Origin: an uncultured Spirochaetales bacterium
Lineage (GTDB): Bacteria; Spirochaetota; Spirochaetia; Sphaerochaetales; Sphaerochaetaceae
Reading direction: 5' to 3'
Assembly: GCA_949282255.1 (NCBI GenBank)
Contig: CASDPA010000002.1
Location: 62,001-126,000 of the forward strand
Length of the DNA: 64,000 bases
Under the pieces are notes generated by a model. The model did not search any database, was not told the DNA's origin, and saw only the letters and a program-made list of their open reading frames with translations. Positions within the stretch are counted from its first letter, which is position 1, and each line of letters opens with the position of its first letter. This document shows, piece by piece, positions 35,854-44,047 of this stretch. The translations under genes and the position numbers were made by a program.

Positions 35854-36555
35854 TCATACCTCCACCAAAATATTTACAACCAAATCATCCGGAGCAATAA
35901 GCCCGGAGACCAAGGAAAAATCATCTACAGCGTAAACACAAGAAAGCCTTCTGACAACAGGAGAAAACATGATGCGGTCCAAAGATTTAATAAATTTCCC
36001 CTCCTCTTTTGTCCCGGATTTTTTAAGAACAAGAAAATCGACGTTGCAAAAACATCCTGCAAGCTCCAAAGGATATGAAAATCCGCTTGGAAACGTGCAA
36101 AAACACCAGATCCTGGACGAAAAGGGAAAGCTGGAAAAAAGATAGGACAATTCCTCCTTTGAATGCACTTCATAATCATGAAGATCCAGAAGTCTGATTC
36201 CTTCGGACTTTTCAAGAGGTATGCCGTATTCCTCGAAAACCGCAAAAGCCAGCTCTGCCGTAGAATCATCAAAATAACGGAAAAGGACACTGTAATCCCC
36301 TTTCAAGGAGAACAAGCCTTCCTCCAGCTTTTCAAGACGGTTTCCGTAATAAACACATTTTATGCCGCCGGGAAGCTCCAGATGGCTGCAGGATGAAGGC
36401 AGAAATACCCTGTTGAACTTTTTTTCAGAAAAAAGCTTAAAAAGCATTTCCTCTGAAAAAACCTTGTCGGTCACAAACAAATCACCTTCTCCAACACCCA
36501 GCATAGCCAGCAGGCTGACAATTTTACCCCTGTTTCTACTTCCGTATACATCCAA
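35854..36555 (-). CDS. Unknown protein upstream of yicC
   Basis: A 233-residue protein beginning MDVYGSRNRGKIVSLLAMLG. It has no signal peptide or clear membrane helix and is rich in Phe and Cys. The start YGSRNRGKIVSLLAMLGVGEGDLFV could be a nucleotide-binding turn, but no full motif is present, and I recognise no family. Only 1 base separates it from yicC, so the two are probably co-translated; its neighbours (yicC, cytidylate kinase-like, omega, miaA) are RNA-metabolism genes, which hints at a related role (inference). Confidence 0.65.
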   Translation of the reverse strand: MDVYGSRNRGKIVSLLAMLGVGEGDLFVTDKVFSEEMLFKLFSEKKFNRVFLPSSCSHLELPGGIKCVYYGNRLEKLEEGLFSLKGDYSVLFRYFDDSTAELAFAVFEEYGIPLEKSEGIRLLDLHDYEVHSKEELSYLFSSFPFSSRIWCFCTFPSGFSYPLELAGCFCNVDFLVLKKSGTKEEGKFIKSLDRIMFSPVVRRLSCVYAVDDFSLVSGLIAPDDLVVNILVEV

Positions 36556-36601
36556 AACGTCTTACCCCCGTATGCGGTAATGTTTCCAGCCGGATGAAAT
36601 G

Positions 36602-36628
36602 AAAAAAATCAGCCCCCATGGGAGGCTG
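36602..36628 (-). terminator. Terminator of the zinc-ribbon gene
   Basis: On the minus strand CAGCCTCCC and GGGGGCTG pair (one G-T) and are followed by seven T. Confidence 0.85.
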
Positions 36629-36652
36629 CGGCTTAAAAAGATTATCCGGCTC

Positions 36653-36817
36653 TTACTTGGAAAGCTTGGAATTGCACTGCTTGCAGACTTTGACCTTGGC
36701 CCCGTCGATTTCCCTCTCATAAAGGCACTTGACCGCAGTCCTCTTGCAAACCGGACATTCTGCTCTACCATTGTTGAACTGGTCTCTGATTCCCGTTCCC
36801 CTATGTGCTTTGGACAT
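36653..36817 (-). CDS. Small zinc-ribbon protein
   Basis: A 54-residue protein starting MSKAHRGTGIRDQF, with CPVC at 21-24 and CKQC at 45-48 on either side of the strand YEREIDGAKVKV, a four-cysteine zinc ribbon. The start follows AAGGAG and an own terminator follows the stop, so it is a real monocistronic gene despite its size. I recall similar small zinc-ribbon proteins in Treponema and Sphaerochaeta; the role is unknown, and a ribosome-associated or RNA-binding role is possible. Confidence 0.8.
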   Translation of the reverse strand: MSKAHRGTGIRDQFNNGRAECPVCKRTAVKCLYEREIDGAKVKVCKQCNSKLSK

Positions 36818-36898
36818 TCTATTCTCCTTATTGAAATTGGCTTCCTTGAAACTATATCAAATTCATTATCCGCTCGTCAAGGAATTGAACATACTTTC

Positions 36899-36922
36899 AA
36901 AAAAACGGGAGCACAGCTCCCG
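36899..36922 (-). terminator. Terminator of the small membrane-protein gene
   Basis: CGGGAGC and GCTCCCG pair around ACA, followed on the minus strand by seven T, directly behind the stop. Confidence 0.88.
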
Positions 36923-36927
36923 CACAT

Positions 36928-37329
36928 TCAGTCGATTTTCCCATCCTCTCCATCATCAGGGCAATCCTGGCATCCGCATTTTGGAGTAACATCCTCCACT
37001 TCGGCATCAACAGCTTGCTTACGGGCATCATGCCTATGGCAATGAGCAATGGGTTTTGATTCAATTTTTGCCAAAAGCACTGAAAGGGAAAGTAAAATCA
37101 TTCCGCTTATGAACGAAGTGGCGCCAAGAACCATCAAAGAGGCATACAAGCCCTGATGATACCCGTTTGTTCCATGATACAATATGCGGTATGAATAACG
37201 GCCGAAACTATCAGATATCGAATATGAGTAACCCGAGGTCGCCGTCTGGACGGAAACCGTCAAAAGAACTACTCCCGCTATAAGAAAAAGGATTGAGAAA
37301 ACCAATGCCACTATAGAATTCTTTTTCAT
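36928..37329 (-). CDS. Small two-helix membrane protein with a Cys/His tail
   Basis: A 133-residue protein. Helix 1 (about residues 5-29, IVALVFSILFLIAGVVLL) and helix 2 (about 64-89, LMVLGATSFISGMILLSLSVL) flank an outer loop rich in Ser/Tyr. The C-terminal tail contains HCHRHD, then CGCQDC near the end, a possible metal-binding cluster on the cytoplasmic side. I start at MKKNSIVALV after AAGGAG. It has its own terminator. No family recognised. Confidence 0.7.
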   Translation of the reverse strand: MKKNSIVALVFSILFLIAGVVLLTVSVQTATSGYSYSISDSFGRYSYRILYHGTNGYHQGLYASLMVLGATSFISGMILLSLSVLLAKIESKPIAHCHRHDARKQAVDAEVEDVTPKCGCQDCPDDGEDGKID

Positions 37330-37402
37330 GATGATTCTCCTTACACGCAAAAGGGTAATACGCATAATGCAAAAAGTGAACAGGCTTCACACAAAATACA
37401 AC

Positions 37403-37966
37403 TTACTTCAGATTCTTCACCAAAATCAGTGTCACAACCCTGTCGAAAACATCACAATGGTCGATCTGTATATCCTTGATCATGAAGCCAACCGCCTCCA
37501 AGGAGGAAAGCATATCGGCAAGGGGATAGAACTTCAGTTTCAGCATCTTATCGGAATACCAGCTGGGATAATCCGTCATTCCCGGATTTGATGCTATTGC
37601 ATCAGAAAAAGAAAGATAAAGGATGCCATTATCAGAAAGTGCATCATGGCAATCCCAAAGGAACGAGGCTAAAGATGAAGGAGAAAGATACATTATGTAT
37701 AACGGTGCGGCAATGAAATCATACCGCTCTTTTTCCAAAGAAGAGACTGTGTCATTTTCCCCAAAAGGGAAATCCGCCTCATCAAATTCTTTGCCCTGAT
37801 AAACATCAACCGATGCATCCGGTGCGAACTTATCGAAAAAAGGAGACAAAGCCGCAGCAAAAGGTCCGGCAAGAAGCAGCCTGGTCAAGTTCTTATTGTA
37901 TGCCAGCGCCGTCCCGGCATGTCTGAAAAGGGCTGCATTGCGCCTCATCCATCCAACAATAGACAT
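37403..37966 (-). CDS. Methyltransferase-like protein
   Basis: A 187-residue protein starting MSIVGWMRRNAALF. The SAM-binding GxGxG loop is not visible, but YIMYLSPSSLASFLWDCHDA and LSDNGILYLSFSD resemble the end of motif IV and motif V/VI of class I methyltransferases, and a C-terminal strand pair closes the fold. It may be a truncated or degenerate methyltransferase. The longer frame (38008) has no ribosome site. It is the leftward neighbour of the divergent pot operon. Confidence 0.55.
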   Translation of the reverse strand: MSIVGWMRRNAALFRHAGTALAYNKNLTRLLLAGPFAAALSPFFDKFAPDASVDVYQGKEFDEADFPFGENDTVSSLEKERYDFIAAPLYIMYLSPSSLASFLWDCHDALSDNGILYLSFSDAIASNPGMTDYPSWYSDKMLKLKFYPLADMLSSLEAVGFMIKDIQIDHCDVFDRVVTLILVKNLK

Positions 37967-38101
37967 GTCTAATATGATAACACGCAAAAACAACGAGGGC
38001 AAACACAATCAGAAAATGTTCCCATCGACATTATTTTATAAAGTAATCGTTTATGTTATAAGCAGTTATATATAAATTTCAATATTTCGTATCTTTTCTT
38101 A

Positions 38102-38130
38102 TTGACTTGCAGGGGTTTTTGTTCCATAGT
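38102..38130 (+). promoter_or_regulatory. Promoter of the pot operon
   Basis: TTGACT and CATAGT are 17 bases apart, followed by a roughly 60-base leader before potA. Confidence 0.6.
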
Positions 38131-38193
38131 GCGGGAAGGATGGGAATGCTTTCCCGCCGGACATTTGATATGCTCAGGAGGATTGGATAGACG

Positions 38194-39357
38194 TTGGACG
38201 CTCAATCTGATTCCATGCTCCAGAAAAAAGGAGTATCCGTCCTGGTTAGAAACATAACCAGGAGCTATGGGGATTTCAAGGCCCTCGATGATGTCAGCCT
38301 TGAAATCCAGAAAGGGGAATTCTTCTCCCTTCTAGGTCCTTCAGGATGCGGCAAGACAACGCTGTTGAGGATCATAGCGGGCTTTGACAGCCCTGACAGC
38401 GGGAATGTCATGTTCGATGACAGGAACATCCTACCCCTGCCTCCGGAAAAGAGAAGCAGCAATACGGTGTTTCAGACTTATGCGCTTTTTCCCCATCTCA
38501 CAGTATTTGATAATATCGCTTTTCCCTTGAGGTTAAAAAAACTCGACAAAAAGACGATCGAAGAAAAAGTCAGAAAATATGTACACCTCGTACAGCTCGA
38601 CGAGCATCTGGAAAAAAAGCCCAACCAACTTTCGGGTGGACAGAAACAGAGGGTGGCGATAGCCCGGGCCCTGATAAACGAGCCAAGCGTCCTGCTTTTG
38701 GACGAGCCGCTTTCCGCTCTTGATGCAAAACTCAGGCAAAATCTTCTAGTTGAGCTTGATGAGATCCATGACAAGGTCGGAATCACGTTCATATATGTGA
38801 CCCATGACCAGTCTGAAGCCCTCAGCGTATCGGACCGCATCGCGGTCATGAACCACGGTAAAGTGCTTCAGGTAGGAACTCCATATGAGATTTATGAAGC
38901 TCCCGCAACCGAGTTTGTCGCACGGTTCATCGGTGAGACAAACATATATCCATGCACTATCGAAAGCTGTGAGGAATTTGAAGATGAGTATTTGGTGAAG
39001 GCTTTCGTTCCGGATCTTGGACGGAGTGTTACGGTCACAGATATCGAAAAAGTACAAGTCGGAGCGGAAATGTTCTTCACTATCCGCCCGGAAAAGGTCC
39101 GCATAAGACTTCAGGAGGACAGTGCCCAGGAAAAGGAGAACCCCCTGTTCAACCGTTTTTCAGGCTATGTCGACGAACCGGTATATTCGGGCTTCCAATC
39201 CAAATTCTATGTACGTCTGGGCAACGGGACGACGATAAAGGTTTTCAAGCAGCATACGACATATCTCGATGACGGCCCTGAAATAGAATGGAAGGACAAG
39301 GTCCATGTTTCATGGAGAGCTTTGGACGGTTATCTTGTCAAGGAGCAGGGATTATGA
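38194..39357 (+). CDS. potA: Spermidine/putrescine ABC transporter ATP-binding protein PotA
   Basis: The energising subunit of polyamine import. Walker A GPSGCGKTT (48-56), the signature LSGGQKQRVAIARAL, Walker B LLLDEPLSALD and the His switch VTHDQSEAL are present. The C-terminal TOBE-like domain (about 250-387) is typical of PotA, with FIGETNIYPC and FFTIRPEKVRI. The start is a TTG behind CAGGAGG; an in-frame ATG at codon 8 is the alternative. Length 387 residues. It is the first gene of potA-potB-potC-potD-potD. Confidence 0.93.
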   Translation: MDAQSDSMLQKKGVSVLVRNITRSYGDFKALDDVSLEIQKGEFFSLLGPSGCGKTTLLRIIAGFDSPDSGNVMFDDRNILPLPPEKRSSNTVFQTYALFPHLTVFDNIAFPLRLKKLDKKTIEEKVRKYVHLVQLDEHLEKKPNQLSGGQKQRVAIARALINEPSVLLLDEPLSALDAKLRQNLLVELDEIHDKVGITFIYVTHDQSEALSVSDRIAVMNHGKVLQVGTPYEIYEAPATEFVARFIGETNIYPCTIESCEEFEDEYLVKAFVPDLGRSVTVTDIEKVQVGAEMFFTIRPEKVRIRLQEDSAQEKENPLFNRFSGYVDEPVYSGFQSKFYVRLGNGTTIKVFKQHTTYLDDGPEIEWKDKVHVSWRALDGYLVKEQGL

Positions 39358-40253
39358 AGGCCGCTGAGAGAAGAAGACGGCTCCTTGGATACGCATACAG
39401 CTTGCCGTCGGGGCTTTGGATAACCTTTTTCTTCTCCATCCCGCTTGCAATCATCATCCTGTATTCCTTTTTGGGAAAAGGACTTTACGGCGGCGTGGTG
39501 TGGAGATTCAGCCTTGATGCATACTCATCGATGTTCAACCCGTCTTTTGGGATAGTCATCTGGAGGACTATGTGGATAACGCTTGTCAGCACGGCAATCT
39601 GCATGCTGCTTGCCATTCCATGCGGGTATGCGATGGCCCGGGCAAAAAAACTGCAGACGCTTCTGCTTTTTTTGATCATAATCCCGTTTTGGACAAACAG
39701 CCTGATAAGAATCTATGCATGGATCAACCTGCTCAGCACGGAAGGAGCGATAAACAGTATCCTGATGGGACTCGGACTGATAAGATCGCCGCTTTCATTG
39801 ATCTACAACAACGGCTCCGTGATTCTCGTGCTTGTGTACATGTACCTGCCATTTGCAATCCTTCCCCTTTTTACAACAATAGACAAATTCGATTTCACAT
39901 TGCTCGATGCGGCCAGGGATCTTGGATGCACAAAACTCGGATCGATACTAAAGGTCATGATTCCAAATATAAGAAGCGGAATCACAACAAGCCTGGTTTT
40001 CACATTCATCCCTATATTCGGAGCCTACACCGTTCCGCTTCTTGTCGGAGGCATGGATTCCTCGATGATAGGAAACATAATAGTTGATCAGGTTCAAAAG
40101 ACAAGAAACTGGCCCTTGGCAAGTGCATTCAGTGTCATATTGACCCTGATATCGATGCTCGGAGTACTTTGGATGCTGCGCTCAAACAGCAAGGATAAAG
40201 CAAAAAAAACCCATTTGCAGGAAGCCGTTGCTGAAAAAGGGGGTGCGCTATGA
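39354..40253 (+). CDS. potB: Spermidine/putrescine ABC transporter permease PotB
   Basis: Inner-membrane permease with about six helices. Conserved parts are IIPFWTNSLIRIYAWINLL and the EAA loop LDAARDLGCTKLGSILKVMIP. Length 299 residues. The ATG lies inside the potA stop (ATGA) after AAGGAG; the longer frame inside potA is not the start. It overlaps potC by 4 bases at its end. Confidence 0.93.
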   Translation: MKAAERRRRLLGYAYSLPSGLWITFFFSIPLAIIILYSFLGKGLYGGVVWRFSLDAYSSMFNPSFGIVIWRTMWITLVSTAICMLLAIPCGYAMARAKKLQTLLLFLIIIPFWTNSLIRIYAWINLLSTEGAINSILMGLGLIRSPLSLIYNNGSVILVLVYMYLPFAILPLFTTIDKFDFTLLDAARDLGCTKLGSILKVMIPNIRSGITTSLVFTFIPIFGAYTVPLLVGGMDSSMIGNIIVDQVQKTRNWPLASAFSVILTLISMLGVLWMLRSNSKDKAKKTHLQEAVAEKGGAL

Positions 40254-41059
40254 GGGAAAAGGCATACAATATGTCCAAAAGGACATTCTGGTCCTTTTCA
40301 AACCTTTGCACATTCTTTGTGATCCTTTTTCTCTTTCTGCCTTTATTCATGGTGACAGCCTATTCCTTCAATTCATCCAAGTCGATGATATGGGAAAGCT
40401 TCTCCATAAGATGGTATGTGGAGCTTTTCACAAAAAGCGAGGCGCTTTGGCGCGCTGTCGGCAACAGCGTTTTGATTGCAATCACCTCCAGCGCGGTTGC
40501 CACCGTCCTCGGCACTACGGTAGCGATAGGACTGAAATGGTATGATTTCAAATTAAAGAAATATATAGCGATATTCACATTTCTTCCGATGGTGCTGCCT
40601 GAAGTCATCATAGGAATCTCGATGCTGATTTTCTTCTCCGCAATCAACCTGCCGCTTGGAAAATTCAGCATATTCATCGCCCATACGACATTCAACCTTC
40701 CTTTCGTATATATGCTGATCTCTGCAAGGCTTGATGAATTCGATTTTTCAACCGTTGAAGCTGCGCGGGATCTTGGGGCTACGGAAAAACAGACCCTTTT
40801 CAAGGTCATAATTCCATCGATCATGCCAGGAATCGCCTCTGCGCTGCTGATGAGCGTCACGATGAGCCTTGAAGACTTCGTAATAACGTTCTTTGTATCC
40901 GGCCCAGGGTCGGGAACATTGCCTTTATATGTGTATTCATCGATCAGATATGGCGTCTCGCCGGTGATCAATGCGCTGTCCTTTGTCATGATTCTTGCTA
41001 CAATGGTGATAGCATTCATTTTCAGAAGATTCTTGAAGCAGGTTGCTGCTTCAAGCTAG
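40250..41059 (+). CDS. potC: Spermidine/putrescine ABC transporter permease PotC
   Basis: Second permease, 269 residues, about six helices. The markers are FNSSKSMIWESFSIRWYVEL, LPEVIIGISMLIFF, the EAA loop EAARDLGATEKQTLFKVIIP, and SLEDFVITFFVSGPGSGTLP, which is highly typical of PotC. It overlaps potB (ATGA) and is followed by the first potD after 12 bases, so uptake genes are one transcript. Confidence 0.94.
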   Translation: MREKAYNMSKRTFWSFSNLCTFFVILFLFLPLFMVTAYSFNSSKSMIWESFSIRWYVELFTKSEALWRAVGNSVLIAITSSAVATVLGTTVAIGLKWYDFKLKKYIAIFTFLPMVLPEVIIGISMLIFFSAINLPLGKFSIFIAHTTFNLPFVYMLISARLDEFDFSTVEAARDLGATEKQTLFKVIIPSIMPGIASALLMSVTMSLEDFVITFFVSGPGSGTLPLYVYSSIRYGVSPVINALSFVMILATMVIAFIFRRFLKQVAASS

Positions 41060-41071
41060 GAGACCAAGATA

Positions 41072-42130
41072 TTGAACAGAAAAACATTCATCTGCAAAAT
41101 CGCAGCAGTACTTCTCATCGTGTTCGCGGCGCAATCCTGCGCCAAAGATGATTCCAAGACCCTTCATCTGTACAACTGGACCTATTATACGCCGGACAGC
41201 ATACTTGAAAAATTCGAAGAAGAGACGGGAATCAAAGTGATAGTGGATAATTTCTCATCCAATGAGGAAATGTTCGCAAAGCTTCAGGCTGGAGGAGGAA
41301 ATGGATACGATATAATCGTTCCCTCCGCCGACTACACATCCATCATGATAAAGGAGAACCTCGTTCAGCAACTCGATAAGACATTGCTGCCGAACCTCGA
41401 GAATATTTCACCCTTGGTGCATGAAAAGGCAACCTACGATCCGGATATGGACTACTCCGTCCCCTACTTCATGGGATCGTCTGGAATCGCCGTAAATAAA
41501 AAGAAACTTGAGGAAAGCGGGATCGGCTATGATAAAAGCTGGATGATTTTCGCAGATGAGAGCCTCAGCGGGAAAATGAGCATGCTGGACGATATGCGCG
41601 AAGTGATGGGGGCTGCCCTGAAGAAGCTCGGTTATAGCATCAACACGGCCGATGAGGGACAATTGGATGAGGCTGCACGTCTTATCGAGGAACAGTGGAA
41701 GCCAAATCTGGTCAAATTCGACGCAGAGAGCTTTGCAAAGAGTTTCGGACGGGGTGAATTCTGGGTTGTCCACTGCTACCCGGAAGCAGTCTTCGAGGAG
41801 GTCGGAGAAAACAACTGGGACAACATAGATTTCTTCATTCCTGAAGAAGGTGGATGCATGTACATAGACAACATGGTGATACCAAAAGGAGCGAAAAACG
41901 TCGAAGGAGCGCATGCCTTTATAAACTTCTTCCACCGCCCAGATATCCATGCCCTGTTCTTGGATGAATTCAACTTCCCGGCAACAACAAATCCTAAAGC
42001 TGCAGAATATACGACAACCGAGCCATTCTTCCAGCCGGAAGAGCTGGATTCCTGCGAGCTGATAATGGATATCGGAGCCGATTTGGAGAAATACAACACC
42101 AGATGGCAGAAGATCAGATACACGAAATAA
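41072..42130 (+). CDS. potD: Polyamine-binding lipoprotein PotD, copy 1
   Basis: Substrate receptor of the Pot transporter. The signal peptide ends in the lipobox AQSC (Cys24), so it is a membrane-anchored lipoprotein, unlike the periplasmic E. coli PotD. Typical PotD parts are LYNWTYYTPDSILEKFEEET, YDIIVPSADYTSIM, SVPYFMGSSGIAVN and the late YIDNMVIPKGAKNVEGAHAF. Length 352 residues. The start is a TTG behind TAGGAG. A close paralog follows downstream. Confidence 0.92.
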   Translation: MNRKTFICKIAAVLLIVFAAQSCAKDDSKTLHLYNWTYYTPDSILEKFEEETGIKVIVDNFSSNEEMFAKLQAGGGNGYDIIVPSADYTSIMIKENLVQQLDKTLLPNLENISPLVHEKATYDPDMDYSVPYFMGSSGIAVNKKKLEESGIGYDKSWMIFADESLSGKMSMLDDMREVMGAALKKLGYSINTADEGQLDEAARLIEEQWKPNLVKFDAESFAKSFGRGEFWVVHCYPEAVFEEVGENNWDNIDFFIPEEGGCMYIDNMVIPKGAKNVEGAHAFINFFHRPDIHALFLDEFNFPATTNPKAAEYTTTEPFFQPEELDSCELIMDIGADLEKYNTRWQKIRYTK

Positions 42131-42177
42131 AAAAGTGCCGGGTGTCGCAATACAAGGTACCGCAGGGTTTCATATAA

Positions 42178-42199
42178 GGATTTGAGACTCATCGAATCC
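42178..42199 (+). other. Hairpin between the two potD genes
   Basis: GGATTTGA and TCGAATCC pair around GACTCA (8 bp, one G-T). No T-run follows, so it is more likely an mRNA-stability or processing element than a terminator. Confidence 0.4.
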
Positions 42200-42227
42200 A
42201 AAAGAACAATACTTACAGAAAGGAGAA

Positions 42228-42269
42228 ATGCCGATTTCTTTTAGGTTTGGGATTATCAGCTTATTATGA
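42228..42269 (+). CDS. 13-residue leader peptide before the second potD
   Basis: The strongest ribosome site in the gap, AAAGGAG, precedes an ATG that opens only 13 codons (MPISFRFGIISLL). Its TGA stop overlaps the ATG of the second potD (TTATGATG). The potD gene itself has no good site of its own. This arrangement suggests that potD translation is coupled to, and perhaps controlled by, the leader peptide. The peptide carries no run of one amino acid that would suggest attenuation. Confidence 0.5.
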   Translation: MPISFRFGIISLL

Positions 42270-43321
42270 TGAAAAAGAAAAGCCTTTTGCTTCTATTGCT
42301 TGCAATAACAGCAATATTGTCATCATGTACGAAAGAAAGCGATGGAAAAACGCTTTATCTGTACAACTGGACCTATTATACGCCGCAATCGGTTCTTGAT
42401 GCTTTCAAGCAGGAGACCGGTATCACAGTAGTTGTTGACAGCTTTGCAAGCAATGAGGAGATGTTTGCAAAACTGCAGGCTGGAGGAGGCAAGGGATACG
42501 ATCTGATAATCCCATCGGCCGATTATACCCAGATCATGATCAATCTCGGAATGCTTGAGGAAATGGAACATGAGAAGATTCCAAACATGAAGTACATCAG
42601 CCCGATAGTCAAGGATAAAGCCTCATATGATCCCGAAATGAGATATTCCATCCCCTACTTCATGGGAACAACTGGAATTGCTGTAAACAGGAGCAAGCTT
42701 GAGGCTGAGGGAATCAAATACGATAAATCATATTCGATTTTCTCAGATGGGAGCCTCAAAGACCGTATGAGCATGCTGGATGATATGCGCCAAGTGCTCG
42801 GAAGTGCGATACTGACTCTGGGAGGCGATATAAACACAGGGGACACAGCGCTTTTGGATAAGGCTGCAGAAATTGTTGAGCAAGAATGGAAACCCAATCT
42901 TGTGAAATTCGACGCAGAAGCCTATGCAAAGAGTTTTGCGATGGGAGAATTCTGGGTGGTCCAATGCTATCCCGAGGCAATCTATGCGGAGGTTGAGGAA
43001 AAGGATTGGGATAATATCGATTTCTTCATTCCTGAAGAAGGTTCATGCATGTACATCGACAATTTCGTAATCCCCAAAGGCGCGGACAACATCGAAGGGG
43101 CTTATGAGTTCATAAACTTTTTCCACAGGCCCGACATATACGCCATGTTCCTGGATGAATTCAATTTTCCGGCAACAGCAAATCCTGAAGCAGAAAAATA
43201 TATGAAAGAAAAACCTTTCATGAACCCGGAAGAACTTGAAAGATGCTCTCTCATCCTGGACCTGGGCAATGATCTGGCCGAGTACAACAGCAGATGGGAA
43301 AAAATACGGTATACAGATTGA
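42266..43321 (+). CDS. potD: Polyamine-binding lipoprotein PotD, copy 2
   Basis: A 351-residue paralog of the preceding gene: long stretches are shared, for example LYNWTYYTP, NEEMFAKLQAGGG, SIPYFMGTTGIAVN and NFFHRPDIYAMFLDEFNFPA. The signal peptide ends in the lipobox LSSC (Cys21), so it is also a lipoprotein. The two copies differ at many surface and some pocket positions, so they may bind different polyamines. Start ATG 42266 (or 42269, the next codon), coupled to the 13-codon leader. It is the last gene of the operon. Confidence 0.92.
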   Translation: MMKKKSLLLLLLAITAILSSCTKESDGKTLYLYNWTYYTPQSVLDAFKQETGITVVVDSFASNEEMFAKLQAGGGKGYDLIIPSADYTQIMINLGMLEEMEHEKIPNMKYISPIVKDKASYDPEMRYSIPYFMGTTGIAVNRSKLEAEGIKYDKSYSIFSDGSLKDRMSMLDDMRQVLGSAILTLGGDINTGDTALLDKAAEIVEQEWKPNLVKFDAEAYAKSFAMGEFWVVQCYPEAIYAEVEEKDWDNIDFFIPEEGSCMYIDNFVIPKGADNIEGAYEFINFFHRPDIYAMFLDEFNFPATANPEAEKYMKEKPFMNPEELERCSLILDLGNDLAEYNSRWEKIRYTD

Positions 43322-43339
43322 AAGGAAACTGTACTTATC

Positions 43340-44047
43340 TTATTTTCCCAATGCGGATATAGAGATTCTCATCACGTTTTCAGACAATCTTTTCAGGCTT
43401 TCCTTTTCTATGAAGGAAACGCCCTCCTCGTCCAATCCTGCAGCCCAGTTGATTGAAAAGCATACGCTCAAAAGCCTTATGCCGAGTTCATGGATCAGAT
43501 TCACTTCCGGATTCAACGTCATTCCGACCACATCGGCACCCAATGCGCGGTAGGCCCGGATCTCTGCCGGACTTTCAAGGCGTGGGCCGTTTGTTGTGGC
43601 ATAAACAAGTGAGGGAGAAACAGATATGTTCAAGCTCATGGATTTCCTAAAGAATTCCATTTTCATCTCCTCATCGAACAGCCTGACCATCTCAACATGC
43701 TTTACCGGATTTGAAATACCATCAAAAAACGTCGACTGACGCATTGATGTGAAATCAATGAAATCGGAAACGATGCCGATACCAGTAGGCAGAAGTTTCT
43801 CGGTTATGGATCCTACCGCATGGGTGGTAATCACCTTCTCCACTCCCATATCCTTCAGCACCTGGACATTTGCCCGATAATTTATGGAAGAAGGAGCAAG
43901 CTTATGCCCTGCCTTGTGCCTGAGGACAAAAAGGATATCCCCGCTTATAAAATAATCAACATCCCCATATTTCGTATTTACAGTTTCCATTTTGCAGCCA
44001 GAGGGGAAGAACTCTTCTGTGCTTGTTCCGATAATCATGGCATTCAT
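43340..44047 (-). CDS. MtnP-like purine nucleoside / methylthioadenosine phosphorylase
   Basis: A 235-residue PNP/MTAP-type phosphorylase. The phosphate and base sites are visible in TTHAVGSITEKLLPTGIGIVS (family form: NAVGSL...PGDLV), and ATTNGPRLESPAEIRAYRAL has the purine-contacting block followed by GADVVGMTLNPEVNLIHELG. These are close to S-methyl-5'-thioinosine or methylthioadenosine phosphorylase. It overlaps the MtnA-like gene by 4 bases. Substrate choice between methylthioadenosine, methylthioinosine and guanosine is unsettled. Confidence 0.82.
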   Translation of the reverse strand: MNAMIIGTSTEEFFPSGCKMETVNTKYGDVDYFISGDILFVLRHKAGHKLAPSSINYRANVQVLKDMGVEKVITTHAVGSITEKLLPTGIGIVSDFIDFTSMRQSTFFDGISNPVKHVEMVRLFDEEMKMEFFRKSMSLNISVSPSLVYATTNGPRLESPAEIRAYRALGADVVGMTLNPEVNLIHELGIRLLSVCFSINWAAGLDEEGVSFIEKESLKRLSENVMRISISALGK

